Notes: generated by a model from the letters alone, not told the origin. DNA of 64,000 nucleotides from Astropecten irregularis (GCA_963971285.1 OZ020255.1:124001-188000); one strand, 5' to 3'. Counted from the stretch's first letter, positions 9,301-19,606 are shown. Numbers and translations: made by a program.

Positions 9301-11137
9301 GGAAAGGTTACCACCTACACCATTTGGCATGTTGCTAAATAGTCAGCATCGTAAAGGAGAGAAGGATGAGCAAGGAGTCAGGATGCTAGACTTACCTGCA
9401 TCAGCAAACATGAGAGAGGTAACTAAGGAGATTGTTCAATAGTTCATACAAAGTACATTGACTACAAGTACTAGGTCAGTTCCATGGTAACTCAATATAT
9501 ACCATGCATGATTGTACTCTTTGATGAGTTATGCATGATGTAAATTGGAGTCTGAATATAATGTTGATAGCATAAAAGGTACCATCATACTTTGGTACCT
9601 ATAACTTACAGGGTATAAAGATGATGGTGGTAGAAAATACTGTAACAATATTTCTGCCTGAAAAGCTGTATTTATCCAGAAAAAAGGAAAACCAATGACC
9701 AAAAACAATTTTGATATCTTAAAGATCAAAAATAATGGTGAAAAGATTTTTTTTTAATACTGTGGGCAGTTTTCAGCATTTTCTTAAAAAGTAGGCATCG
9801 TATGGAACTGAAAATTTTACAGATGACTGTAACTGTATATGTTTTTGCCCATGAATCTGCATTTCTTTAAGTACATGGATCATGAATACATTATAGTTGG
9901 TGCATGTTTAGATACAGTTTGCCTGTTTATCTGTATAAGTGAATCTTCATGTGATCTTCATTTGAAGGGCAAGCCTAATTTGCATATTATCTATTTCCCG
10001 ACCAAAATCATTTAATATTCATGTGATATTTGTTTGTTTGTTTTCTTCTTAGATGCTTCAATCTCCAGCTCATATATTGCCACCTGTTAGATCTCTCTGT
10101 TCTACGTTCTTACAAGGCCTACTCACCCCAGGAGTCAAGGATATTACCAGGTAAGAACCATCAATGTGAAACTTACTTCCCTCACAGGAGTAAAGAATGT
10201 TATAATGTATATTTAGATATAAATATCAGCTTTTGGTATTTGGCCTCGTGAGGGCGCTCTATCATGGCATTGTTGGAAATACATGTACATGTAGAATGTA
10301 GTAATGCCTCAAATGTGAAATACACTTACTCTTATCGTATTCTTGTACGTGTTAATTGTTAATATTTTGATTGATTCTAGTGTGATAGAATTACTTTGTT
10401 AAAAGTATATTCATGGAATTTGTTCTAAACTTTCTGGTTGCCTTGAGGGTGACAGAAATGAGAGGAAATCATGTCTTAATGTCTTAATTTGCTGAATGGA
10501 AAGTTCAGTCACGTATTTTACCCAGATGATGTTAAGACATGTATCTATGTCTTATAGTCAGATACAACATTGACTAGGCCCTCCTAGAAGGGACTCCTCA
10601 GTGTTGTATGTCAGCCACATGATGTAGTTATAGCAGAATGTGTGTTAACTAAAGTTCACATACATTCTATGTTCCACAAAGTCAGAGTTGCTGACCAGCT
10701 ACTTGACAATACAGTAATACAACGGTTTATGACAATGTTATGCAAACTTACTGGATCCCTTATCAGGGTGATTTAAATACTGAATGAGTTGTTCTCATAT
10801 TCTGTATGTGGGTTGCCTTAAATTCTTCATTTTCAGGAGCAAGAGTAGAGATTCCGATGATTCTGACGAAGACAGCGACTTTGGCTCAGACTCGGATGAA
10901 ACAGACGAGGACACAGACACCAATCTTGCAAGTGATCAAACTCAAAATTATGTTGGCCAATCACAAGACATTGAACATTCTGAGGACCAATTACAGCGAC
11001 AAGTTGGATCAGTTGACAATGTTACAAAGACCGACAAAAGAATTGAGGAGATAAATGAGACAGATGTCAAGAGACTTGCGAAGGTGTCACGATCTGGATT
11101 GAAATGGATGCAAAAGGTGTTCCAGGAAACGTACTAA
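363..11137 (+). CDS. WDR75: WD repeat-containing protein 75 (UTP17 family), 16 exons, 5' partial
   Basis: WDR75 is a nucleolar WD40 scaffold of the t-UTP part of the small-subunit processome, needed for rRNA transcription and early pre-rRNA processing. Exons, all GT-AG and phase-consistent: 363-492, 1358-1423, 1631-1721, 2112-2313, 2940-3118, 3469-3624, 4209-4402, 5319-5506, 5638-5804, 6383-6569, 6890-6981, 7129-7215, 8765-9000, 9293-9418, 10053-10150, 10837-11137 (stop TAA). Joined they give 832 residues plus a split codon, against about 830 in the human protein, so only the first ~30 residues are missing upstream. Blocks aligning with my memory of human WDR75 include VKVFSTASGECV, ELTCVACHP, IQGLVH, LATxE-like MATLERR, GKFKLWVLADD, TVWDPD, LYFVTKSQLL and SPAHILPP. 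Most of the length is beta-propeller repeats. The last exon is an acidic Asp/Ser tail (DSDDSDEDSDFGSDSDETDE) followed by a basic end. Introns carry about ten MITEs. Confidence 0.95.
1021..1226. repeat. 206-bp MITE with about 45-bp terminal inverted repeats
   Basis: The left end TTAGTGTAGTTTACGCCACC is mirrored at the right end, GGTGGCGTAAACTACACTAA. The match extends inward through CATATTATTTTCAGTATTTA. There is no coding content. It lies in the WDR75 intron between exons 363-492 and 1358-1423. Near-identical arms suggest a fairly recent insertion. The superfamily is not assigned. Confidence 0.85.
2376..2614. repeat. Foldback element, family A (GGGCCAATTTCA ends)
   Basis: The left end GGGCCAATTTCACAGATC pairs with the right end, which reads CTATGAAATTGGCCC. 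Inside the arms the motifs GAGCACCA and TGCTTAAG recur. About 239 bp, non-coding, in the WDR75 intron 2314-2939. A second copy in opposite orientation lies at about 7705-8697 and is interrupted by another element, so this is a real dispersed family. Confidence 0.8.
3199..3435. mobile_element. hAT-like MITE, CAGGGCTCGAA ends
   Basis: The element starts CAGGGCTCGAAAT and ends ATTCGAGCCCTG, a perfect short terminal inverted repeat. Ends of the form CAGGG are typical of hAT elements. The flanks are TTGAC on the left and TTGAC on the right, a 5-bp apparent target duplication; hAT elements normally make 8 bp. The interior repeats the word TCTAGTG many times. It is 237 bp, non-coding, and lies in the WDR75 intron 3119-3468, ending 33 bp before the next exon. 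Confidence 0.75.
3802..3937. repeat. Degenerate foldback, first copy
   Basis: This segment is closely repeated at 11268-11402. Both share AAGCCCTA, GATAACCCATCGTATCCA, and GATAGTAAGTTATGATGAG leading to GGTGAAATCAACCCC. The ends are only roughly inverted (TTTCAC-AAA against TTTCACCAAA). It is a non-coding dispersed repeat inside the WDR75 intron 3625-4208. Confidence 0.7.
4489..4832. mobile_element. TTAA-flanked MITE, family P1 (piggyBac-like)
   Basis: The ends AGGTAGTATCATACTTTGGT and ACCAAAGTATGATACTACCT are perfect inverted repeats of 20 bp. TTAA lies directly outside both ends (4485-4488 and 4833-4836), which is the target duplication expected of piggyBac transposition. The interior has no ORF. 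Several other copies occur in the window. It lies in the WDR75 intron 4403-5318. Assignment to piggyBac is by inference from TTAA alone, because no transposase is present. Confidence 0.85.
5885..6163. mobile_element. TTAA MITE, family P1, diverged copy
   Basis: It begins AGGTACTCTCGTACTTTGGT and ends with TATGATATTACCT followed by TTAA. The interior shares CAGAAATGTTTACAGAT, ACTTACAGGGTATAAA and GGGCGTTTTTCACTGTTTTC with the other P1 copies. Several internal gaps make it shorter (279 bp). Left TTAA is not preserved (CATAA). It lies in the WDR75 intron 5805-6382. Confidence 0.75.
6586..6750. repeat. 165-bp foldback, GTTTGCGGAAACACCATG ends
   Basis: The left end GATCGGTTTGCGGAAACACC is mirrored by GGTGTTTCCGCAAACTGATC at the right. 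The arms extend inward (GAAGAATCG...CGATTCTTAC, GAAGTGCGAAAGTA) to a nearly complete hairpin. It starts 17 bp after the donor of WDR75 exon 6383-6569. A half copy lies at about 12246-12311. It shares its outer ends, but not its interior, with the element at 7344-7553. Confidence 0.85.
7344..7553. repeat. 210-bp foldback, GTTTGCGGTGACACCATG ends
   Basis: The left end AATTAAGGTAGGTTTGCGGT matches the reverse complement of the right end at nearly every base. The inner arms GTGTGTGGTTCTGAGAAGAA and TTCTTCTCAGAACCACACAC are perfect. The outer motif GTTTGCGG(T/A)(G/A)ACACCATG is shared with the 6586-6750 element. It is non-coding and sits in copy 1 of the intron-13 tandem duplication. Confidence 0.85.
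7705..8697. repeat. Foldback family A, second copy, interrupted by an insertion
   Basis: Bases 7709-7816 are the reverse complement of the middle of the 2376-2614 element (for example CATTCACAAGGAGTTTTGGC and TTTGGTGCTTA). The end of the element resumes at 8652-8697 (GCTTAAGC, then GCGGCTCTATGAAATTGGCC). The 7817-8651 element splits it. The far left arm is truncated. It is non-coding. Confidence 0.75.
7817..8651. mobile_element. 835-bp hAT-like non-autonomous element nested in family A foldback
   Basis: The ends are CAGAGATGAAACTT and AAGTTTCATCTCTG, a perfect terminal inverted repeat. A direct repeat GCTTAA flanks it on both sides (7811-7816 and 8652-8657). The intact family A copy lets the pre-insertion site be read as GGTGCTTA(A/C)GCAAATT, so the boundaries are well fixed. 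CAG-starting ends suggest hAT, although a 6-bp rather than 8-bp target duplication is seen. Subterminal CCGGAT/ATCCGG words recur at both ends. I find no transposase. Confidence 0.8.
9577..9873. mobile_element. TTAA MITE, family P1, right end lost
   Basis: It begins AGGTACCATCATACTTTGGT and follows the P1 interior (TACAGGGTATAAAGATG, GCTGTATTTATCCAGAAAA, TTTTGCCCATGAATCTGCAT). It stops without the expected right terminal repeat. It lies in the WDR75 intron 9419-10052. Confidence 0.75.
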
Positions 11138-11658
11138 GATCAGCTACATCAACCTCCATTCTATTCACAACCTATCATGGGCTTATTCTTACACGTGTAT
11201 TATAAGTGAAGGATGTATGCATTCACTATGAGATATATGTACTGTTAAGACATCATATATGTCCTATTTCACAAAGCCCTATGATCGATCGTAACTCGAG
11301 ATACGAAGGATAACCCATCGTATCCATCGACATGGGGCTGCAATGTATCATAACTTCTGTTATCGATAGTAAGTTATGATGAGTTTGGTGAAATCAACCC
11401 CTGGGTTAGCAATTAGGAATAATTCGCACTTAAGATCATTCTCAGCATTTCCTGAAATTGACCCCTGATGTCATAAAACAAGTGAAACATCGCCAGGTGT
11501 CATGAGTCTGTGAAGAGGAAACATTTCCTTGACTCAATCTGATCAAAATCCTTCAAAATCTGAAGAGAGGAAGGCATGTCAAGGCAGTCAGTATCCGCTC
11601 TCAATAATCCCAGGAATATTCTTTCAGTGAAGTAAATTTAAAAATTTATTCCAATAAA
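11138..11658 (+). terminator. WDR75: WDR75 3' UTR with candidate polyadenylation signal
   Basis: After the TAA stop the sequence is non-coding in all frames. The first clear AATAAA on this strand is at 11653-11658, about 515 bp downstream, within an AT-rich stretch (CCAATAAAACAATTTTAAAT). A dispersed foldback at 11268-11402 would lie inside the UTR if this signal is used. Confidence 0.45.
11268..11402. repeat. Degenerate foldback, second copy of the 3802-3937 repeat
   Basis: It shares GATAACCCATCGTATCCA, GATAGTAAGTTATGATGAG and the end GGTGAAATCAACCCC with the copy in the WDR75 intron. It lies in the probable 3' UTR of the same gene. It is non-coding. Confidence 0.75.
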
Positions 11659-11708
11659 ACAATTTTAAATATTACATATATTTGTAATTTAACAGATGAT
11701 TGTTTTAT

Positions 11709-11742
11709 AATCATCAAATAACCACAAGGGAAACTGACTGAA
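11709..11742 (-). repeat. Short dispersed repeat (about 34 bp), copy 1 of 3
   Basis: ATCATCAAATAACCACAAGG and the following GAAACTGACTGAA recur in reverse complement at 58481-58522 and 63384-63426. The match is too long and too exact for chance in one window. It probably is a fragment of a longer repeat whose other parts are not alignable here. Confidence 0.6.
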
Positions 11743-11764
11743 GATGGTTGTTTTGTGATACTAT

Positions 11765-12006
11765 GGGCCTTTTCCAAACCTCGGCTCCGGCTCAGGCTCC
11801 GGCTTCAGCTCCATTTCGTGACTCCATTTTTTTTATAACAGGTATCAAAATAGAGGCTTTTGGTTACGGTTTGGAAGTAGATACTCTATTTTGCACAAGA
11901 AAACGGAGCTTCAGCTTCCATGAAAAGCCACAACCTACATTTTCAGCATATGGATGACAGCGCTGGAGCCTGAGCCGGAGCCGGAGCCGAGGTTTGGAAA
12001 AGGGCC
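11765..12006. repeat. 242-bp foldback with GC-rich GGCTCC arms
   Basis: The left end GGCCTTTTCCAAACCTCGGC is mirrored by GCCGAGGTTTGGAAAAGGGC on the right. The arms are built of degenerate GGCTCC/GGCTTC words and are far more GC-rich than the surroundings. Non-coding. It lies just beyond the WDR75 polyadenylation candidate. Confidence 0.85.
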
Positions 12007-12245
12007 TATGTGTATTGAAGATAATGATGATAGAGCGCCCTCATTAGTCCAATAATTTACATTTTGTGACTTTTCACTTAAGTTCTGCCCTGTTTTATAA
12101 TATTCAGATATGCCTTATGCATTCATTGAAGTGTTGTTGTAGAGGACATATTGTAATTGCTGATGTATCTTATTGCTTCATGTACATTGAATTGGCCTCA
12201 TGAACCAGGGATACATTGGGGGAATGATCTGTTTTAAGTATTTTA

Positions 12246-12311
12246 AGACGTCGAACGAAATAGAAGTGCGAAAGTACGATTCTTACATGGTGTTTCGGCA
12301 AACTGATCCAC
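12246..12311. repeat. Half copy of the 6586-6750 foldback
   Basis: GACGAAATAAGAAGTGCG-like sequence followed by AAAGTACGATTCTTACATGG, TGTTTCGGCAAACTGATCCA matches the right half of the intact element in the WDR75 intron. The left arm is absent. Confidence 0.7.
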
Positions 12312-15064
12312 GTATTTTCGTATAGCTTTAGGTCTTCACAAAGTCCAGATGCTTAGTTTGTGAGCCTCTAACTGATTGTTCAGGCGTTTGTAGCTACCGT
12401 CACCTTTTTTCTCTACTCTCTGTGGTCAATAATGGCAGATGGCAGTTTCTCAGATTTCTATAATACATGCATGTACAGTACAACTACATGTGTACATGTA
12501 CAGGTACTAGGAGTCATTTTACAAGGATTTTCAAACACATACATTTACAGAATGAGATTTGTAAAACTCGCGACTTGTGGTGTAGTTTTTACTTGCTGAT
12601 AAGCATATTATGCTCAAGTTGAGTAGTCATGTTATCATTATTACTGAAATTAGGTATTTTTAACGCCTGATAAAAATGAGGATTTAGTGCGTCTGACATT
12701 ACAAGCATGGGGATTGAAAAGTGACTAGAAATAGAACGACTGCCCAACGAGACATTCATGCATTGGGGTTGTTTAAAGGTCAGTGCAAATCCAAGTATGC
12801 TCTGACGAAGGCTAATAGACATGATCATAAGTGGGGAGATGTGTGTATGTCGAACGTGTTTAATGGGTTCACCTGTGCATACAGTGTAGTAGAAAGCAAC
12901 TTATGAACTAGAACAGAGAAACTCCCATCATTGATGACGTCACGTTATAGGTAATGCTGCCCATCAAATGCGTCAATGATCAGGAATATCAGGCAAACAA
13001 GATGCATTCTTGTCTCCTCCATACGTGGGTATATATGTGTGTCAGGAGGTTGCATCTTGAGCTGTATGTACCATCCCTGTAGCAGTCTGCGATTGCCTTG
13101 TTGTGTATTCAGGGCGTTGTTGCCTATGGGATATCTTGGAGATTATCGAATTTATTGGGATGTTCTGTCATCAAACTTTCAGCTGTCTTTATCTTCAATC
13201 CTCATTATCGGGGCAGTAATTGTGATCTCAATAATGCAATGATCTAGTGAACTATTTCAACCTACATCGATCTGCCTCTTTGTAAGGCAGGTTCCTCTGC
13301 TAGTAGGGAAATGTCCCACTGGCATGAGGGTGAATGGGTGATGCCGATCAGGGAAAGTGGTTATTACTTATTAAACGATTTAACTTGAACGTCGATTGTT
13401 ATTGTTTCTCTTTTTTAACTCTGTTAACTGCATGATCGGATACGCTATTCCGATGGTCGCTAGTTCAAATCCCGCTCCAGACAATTTTTCTGTCTTCATT
13501 TTTCAATGACTCTGTCAATCGTGTTAGAACATGACGGCGTGATTGCGTGCATAATCATTGTTTATTGAGCAACCAATATCCAGTTGCTATCAACAGAGTG
13601 GTAGAAGGATATCCGCGGATGTGTACAATGAGATATTTAAGGACGTTTGACTTCCAGGTCAGCTGAATGTACTTTTTACCGGTCACAGTTTCGATACTTG
13701 TTTATTTTTTTCGGTACAAGTCGATGTGGCTGACTCGGGCCATGGAGCTATTGGTCCATGCTCAGGCTAGTCCAGCCGAGCTGGCCATATAGGGAACCCC
13801 TGGAACTGTAAGCTAGCTTCCAGCCAAATGACGTTTTGTATCCTAGTATTGGATACACAAATACTAGGCTGCATTATGGCTGCTCTTGAACTATTAAATA
13901 ACAAAATGCCATATATTAGTAATTTATGGCCAATAACCATTCTCAAATAAAAAAGCAACCTGCAAGATCTAGGCTTATAAATACATGCATTGGTTGTGTT
14001 TATTATCTGAATTATTGATTTGATATACATGTATTTGCAAATGATGTTAAATGACACAAAGGAAACAATAAACAGTATATATAAGCCTACTACAGTGTAC
14101 ATGTATAAGGTTTTTATAATTATGAAATTAAAAGATGCGCACCGTAATGGCTTGATTAACATACAAATGATATGGAAATAATACTGCATACCATATACAG
14201 CTTTCTAATACAATCTATATACAAAAATCTGCAGTTGGAAATAATATATTTTGTCAAGTATAGCTACCCCTAGCCCCTAGGGTATGTGCAAAATCATACT
14301 AAAATTGGAGGATTTGGAAAAATTAGGTGGATAGGTGTGTGCTGGGCGGGGGACATGGGGCTGCAGCTTCAGCTGCCGTATTGATCACGCGTGATCAAGT
14401 ACGTGTGTGCAAATTACATATTCATTGTATTGATGGGGAAGTAGGCATTAATGTAGAAGGCCATAAATTCTACACAAAGAAAGAATATCAACTAATCTAA
14501 CCTTCAGCAATGGATGTTTATTATGAAACACCAGCCAGGATATCGATAATACCTACAGAACCTGTGCGTACAACATGCCTATACTTAAAATGTCAGAGAT
14601 TTATGACATGATGAGCGGGCTATAAATGGCGATACATGGAAACTGTAAAAACACTAAAAACATCAATGAGTTTATGCATGAATAAAACTGATGTACAAAT
14701 GATTTAGGAAGTGTACCTGGAGTCTACCTATTATTATTATTATTTGGAATATACTTTTAACTATGTACTATAATACTGTGAAAATCATTAGACATACAAA
14801 TATCATATTAAAACCAACTACGATGCCTGCAGGAATATGTAGACACATTTTCATGCTAAATCGGTGCTACTGCAGGTTTAACTTCACGACTGTATAGAGA
14901 CGTGGCATTGTAAAGGCTTCTATATAGGCCTACCGATAGTTAAAGTTATAGTCCAAGTATATAGTCAATACAAAGTTGGAATTTTGAAATTTATGCCATT
15001 TGATTTCCTTCAAAAAGTTGCATTGTCTTTCAAATTAAATACTACTTTGGTACGAACGTTGACC
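12312..15064. other. Intergenic DNA between the two convergent genes
   Basis: No coding region is supported. A 140-codon open frame on the minus strand (13767-14189) is rich in Ile, Tyr and Phe codons of AT-rich DNA and has no recognisable domain. The stretch contains a tRNA-like SINE fragment at 13438-13509 and a short TTA repeat at 14730-14745. Minus-strand AATAAA at 14518-14523 is a candidate end for the fibrinogen-domain gene. Confidence 0.6.
13438..13509 (+). repeat. tRNA-like SINE fragment
   Basis: It contains AGTTCAAATCCCGCTCCAG, close to an RNA polymerase III B box (GGTTCRAATCC), then CAATTTTTCT and TTTTTCAATGAC. About 70 bp aligns end to end with the minus strand of 63240-63311, so this is a dispersed family. 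An intact tRNA cloverleaf cannot be drawn. Confidence 0.6.
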
Positions 15065-18000
15065 TTAATTTTTCATTCTAAATTTCATTTCTGAGGTCCT
15101 GAGTGAGTAATAATAACCCTTCCATTGGTACCACACCACACCTTTACCATAGCTATCTGTAGTACCGCCTAGGTAATCACCATTAAGTGATGCATAATAA
15201 CAACTATTATGCCACCATGCACTGTGATATTCCTTGGCACAGTTCTTGGTTCCCCAATTATCATTGTCTCGGTCTTTTGTTGTGAATGGCTGGTTGTTAT
15301 GGTTGGCCATGGCATCACCTGTAGACAAAACAAATACACATGTACATACAAAATTGTCAGCCTAAAATACTTTGCTTACCATCAATAACTATGATACATG
15401 TACCAACTTGATATTAAGAAAAGTCACAGAGTGCCGAACGGTCCAATAACTTATGTTGTTGGGGGATGGGTTGGTGTATATTGTGACTTAATTTAATGTG
15501 CTATCGGCATTAAATTTGATTAATTGTCACTAAGGTTTAAGTAACGTTCTCATGACCAATGACTTACCAGCTGTCCCAGTATAATCGCCAACAATCAGCC
15601 TGTAATTATCCTCTGCATCGCCTATACGGAACAGGTCGTAGAGGGCGTATGCTGCATTACCTTCAAAGTCGGTCAAATCCACTCGTAGTTCATACTCATC
15701 TTGAGCAGTTAACCTATGAAGGTTGTCATTACCTAGCCAGAACTCGCCCTCAGGATTGCCGAATCCTCGACGATAGTTGGCAAAATTACGATCAAAGTCC
15801 ACTGTACCATCCTGACGCCTCTGGAAGACCTGTTAAATTGAATATTTGTTCCTTGTTTTAAATTGGAGCATGCAGTCAATAGCTATAGGCATACTCATCA
15901 ATGGAACTCAGAATATTTATACGAAACTAGGTTCGAGACTGGGCTGAATAATGTTCTCCAAATGTATGCATGCTCTCTGTTAAAGGAAGTATCATACTTT
16001 GGTAGCACAGTACCGAAACCGAAATCTTCACACAGATTTACCTATAATTTACATAAACAATTTCTGCCTGAAATGCTGTATTTATCCAGACAAAAATAAA
16101 ACTAGTGACCAAAATTATTTTTGATCTTTTAAAGATCAAAAATAAAAGAGAAAAGACTTAAGAAATACTGTGGCTGTTTTTCACTGTTTTCTCAAAAAGT
16201 GGGCACCGTATGGGACTGAAATTTCACAGATGACTGTCACTGTATCTTCGATCTTGATAATTTTGCCCATGAATCTGTATTTCTTTGACAAAACCCAAAG
16301 TATGATACCTTTAATGTTTTCGGCCTTTTGATGTGGGAGGGGGATGTAGGATTATTATCACGATTCATTTGAAGACAGTTGAAATAATTTGCTCTTGTGT
16401 GTCTTAGCTTACCGTCCATCCACCGCCATCTGTTTCCATATCACAGTATGCTTCAAATGCTCTGGCATAGTCTAGTGGTTGTAGCATATATACACCACTA
16501 TTTGTAGCGCCTCTTTCCAGCACTTCAGAACAATCCTTGGGTAAGGATGTCAGAGACGCTATATAGAAACAAAGTATATACAACAAATCAAGTTTCTGCT
16601 TATCAGTCCTATGATCAATACATGTATGTTATGTATCATTAAGTATGATGATGGACATGTTTGGACAGAATCCCAATATAACTTCGTAGAATATGACAGT
16701 CACTCCGAAATCACTTGCAGGGACATTGCATCAACCTTTTGACATAGCCTCGAGCAATAAAACAAGTGAGCACGCATATAATTCATATGCTTCTTTTCAC
16801 TTCATCGCCTGATTGCTTGTTCTTGCTGTCCTGTTTGTTTGTTCGCAGAGTAGCCGGGGTGTGTGTATGTTTGTGTTTCAAATTTTAAAGGTTAGGCCTG
16901 TAACTGGGTGTGTAATATGGTGGTTATCATAACACACTCTGAACAAGTACGTGTTTTATTCAACTGATCCGGTATCCATACTGGTTTTCCCATTGAAGGG
17001 ATAAATCCATTGTCTTTATGCAAATTACCTTATCAATTTTAAGTCTCTGTATATATGACCCGTTGATCACGGTATGACAGGAAACGGAAAAAGTGAATCA
17101 ATTCACCTTGTTACTGTTGGGGAGTTAATAGATTTCTCTGAGAAGTTGATATAGTGCATAGATTAATTGATATTGGAACCGGCATTTAAATACAAAGGTC
17201 CTTATCATGTGACATTTCTTTCAAATCTTTGCAAAATTTACTTGAGTAAACATTTATTGCCATTTTCAAAGACATCATGCTGTAATTCTAAGCATATGCT
17301 TGATATGCACTGATATATTTCACACATTGTTATTATATTGACGGTCTATAATAGAAAGTGCAGTATCAAACGAACAACCTGCTTTCACTTCTGACCTCAT
17401 TATGCACTGACCTGACACTTTATCATATACCTTCACGTATTCTACATTTACAATTCTGAGTTGTTTTGCAGGTGTTGAAATAATAAACAGACTCAGCTGG
17501 TGGCTGTCGCTCGCCAAATTTCACCAAATTGAATTTATTTGTCTAAGACCAGAACAAGGGCTGAACTGCGGGTTTGTAACGAATAATCATCAAAACTGAA
17601 ACTCTTGAAAACATATTTTGATCCCCAGACTGGTTTTGATTTTTAGAGAATGTAGCAAATTCTCTGGCTTGTCGAACCTTTATTCTCTGTGCACGATTTA
17701 CTCAAGACGTGGTACTAAATTTATACGATGTATCGTAACATGTTTGCCAGTTGAGACCTCAAAATCTAACATTTATTGACGTATACCTGTATAATGAGTG
17801 CTTTATCCTTCCATTTGGCCGTCCTAAAAAGAAAACCCGCATGGCACTGAAACCTGCGCAATTACATGGTAAATATGAACCTTGAATGGCCCTTCATCCG
17901 ATTGTCACGTGTCGGAAAGTTCGTGCAAGATATTTGCGAGGGAAATGGAAATACAACTCTTTATCCCTATTGTCAATAGGCCTACCAAGTTTGATTTTCA

Positions 18001-18686
18001 TAAATTGGAGGAATTTATTTAGAAGCACAAATCATTTGCAAGCTTAATTCACCCGCAATAAAGAAGTCGGGAAGCGCTTTTCACTATATACAGCTCTCTC
18101 ATTTTAAAACTCGCAACTGAAATTGTTTGATTGTTTTACCTGGTACTGGCACACCTGGTCGCTGGAATGCCTTCAGAACTATTGCAAGGTCCGAGACAGC
18201 CGAGTGAAGCTGCTCTAGTTGATGACCAGTGTTCCCTCGTCCCATGAACCCACGGCAACTATCCCTCAACCTAGCCAGCTCAGATGAGATCAATTCTCGA
18301 ATAGTAGAGCAGTTACAACACGTCCCGGAGTTTGTTGAGGCTGCTGGAGGATGGATGGTGATGTGAGGTTGGCAGACGAATTTGCCAGAGTCTGTCTCTG
18401 TGTCAATTGTTACAGGTGTTGATGGTCCATGTTGCTCTTTAATACCAGGAGGCAAAGCATCCATGTTGAATCCATTAGGTGTACTAGAATCTTGTCCTTT
18501 CCCATCGCTAGTTTGTTGTTCCGTGAAGCTAGGTCCCTGTGTGGACGGTCCCCTGACGGGCTTGGTCATGCCGTCACTCTCGGTAGATGTCTGCTCGGGT
18601 TCGGAGATGTTTTCTCGGTCATTCTGGCAATTTGCCGTTATGATGAGCACAGTTAATAAGAAGGTTTTCAGGTGTAGAGGAATCAT
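15065..18686 (-). CDS. Secreted fibrinogen C-terminal domain (FReD) protein, 402 aa, 4 exons
   Basis: Exons in reading order: 18686-18140, 16558-16413, 15829-15568, 15318-15065, all GT-AG with matching phases. Start MIPLHLK is chosen because a signal peptide ([13 protein letters not shown], residues 8-20) follows; an upstream in-frame ATG at 18797 would put it internally. Residues 21-120 are Ser/Thr/Pro-rich and polar. GTCCNC (121-126) precedes a heptad-like helix (about 127-172), suggesting disulphide-linked oligomers. Residues 188-402 are one fibrinogen domain of the usual ~215-residue length: [45 protein letters not shown], calcium-site [12 protein letters not shown] (334-345), and [13 protein letters not shown] (358-370), with the four expected cysteines. 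Such proteins (ficolins, tachylectins, FIBCD1, fibrinogen-like) bind acetylated sugars extracellularly, often in innate immunity. Exact orthology is not resolvable. Confidence 0.93.
15984..16310. mobile_element. TTAA MITE, family P1, in the FReD gene intron
   Basis: It begins AGGAAGTATCATACTTTGGT, ends CCAAAGTATGATACCT, and has TTAA on both sides (15980-15983 and 16311-16314). The P1 interior is present (CTGTATTTATCCAGACA, TACTGTGGCTGTTTTTCACT). It lies between exons 15829 and 16413 of the fibrinogen-domain gene. Confidence 0.85.
16559..18139 (-). other. First intron of the FReD gene
   Basis: About 1.6 kb with a donor GTAAAA next to exon 18686-18140 and an acceptor ATATAG before exon 16558-16413. 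It separates the signal peptide and oligomerisation exon from the fibrinogen domain exons. I see no additional exon, and no repeat copy shared with the rest of the window. Confidence 0.7.
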
Positions 18687-19236
18687 GTCTGCTGAGAGTT
18701 GTTCCTGTGTGGTTTGATGGTGAAATATTTCCTCTGGTTCCTCACACATGAACAGTTTCCAGAATTTTGACAGCGGATATTGCGATAATGTACACACAGA
18801 TAACTTCAGGATATACGGAGGCCTTTACCGTACACAGCGAAAGAAAATAAATTATGATGCCGTTGCACTTTGCAGAAATGTGAACGCTTTTTGATATTAA
18901 GGGTTAGTGTGTGTGTGCGTTACAATGATTTCCTTTCGACTGTCGCCGCCGTGTCTGTTTCTATTAATTTTGTTCGTTTTATTTAGATTGTGGTTGTAAT
19001 AGTTGAATGTATGCATTCTTTTTTATTTTCAGGGAATGTATCATAATTTATCATAGAGGGCTTTACCATGTTTTCTTTCAGACTGTTTCTAAGACCATTC
19101 CTGTCATTTATCTAGAAATCTGCAGCTCTACAGACAAACATCACACCCCTCGATGTCACTAGTATCGGTGTACTCTATTGTGTTTGTATCCATAACAATC
19201 GGTCAATTCGGCCCCTCTTATTTGTACCGTTCTTAA

Positions 19237-19606
19237 AGGTACAATACATGATTGGTAAATGTCACAGGACTGCACTCATACTTTGTCTGATCAAACATGT
19301 ACATGAAATAATAAACCTGTGAAAATTTGAGCTCAATCGAACATCTGAGTCACGAGAAAATAGCGAAAACCCGACTCGATTTTTCTTATAAAACATGAAG
19401 GATAGTTTACTTGATTTTTGTTTCAAAAATCGTTCGGACGAACGATCTTTGGAAAAGACACTAAATCTTGATTTCCTTGAAAAACCCAGCATCTAATGAA
19501 CCAAGATTTCCCATGGTGAATGTTTGCAGTGTTTACGAACTGTTGAGTCCATTTTCTGACTCAAACTCAATAATTTTTTTTTTTGCAGGCCTTGCAAATC
19601 CCTTTC
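19237..19606. mobile_element. Chimeric TTAA MITE: P2 left half, P3 right half
   Basis: The left end TTAA-AGGTACAATACATGATTGGT and the interior to about 19400 match family P2 (TTTGTCTGATCAAACATGTA, CCTGTGAAAATTTGAGCTCA). The right half is the reverse complement of family P3 (GTTCGTCCGAACGATT core, ACCAAGATTTCCCATGG, GAACTGTTGAGTCCATTTTC). The right terminus is shortened to CCTTGCAAATCCCTTTCAG and no right TTAA is left. Confidence 0.75.

Noticed and set aside
13767-14189. 140-codon minus-strand open frame
   Set aside because: Composition is that of random AT-rich DNA (many Ile, Tyr, Phe), with no domain and no splice or polyadenylation context.
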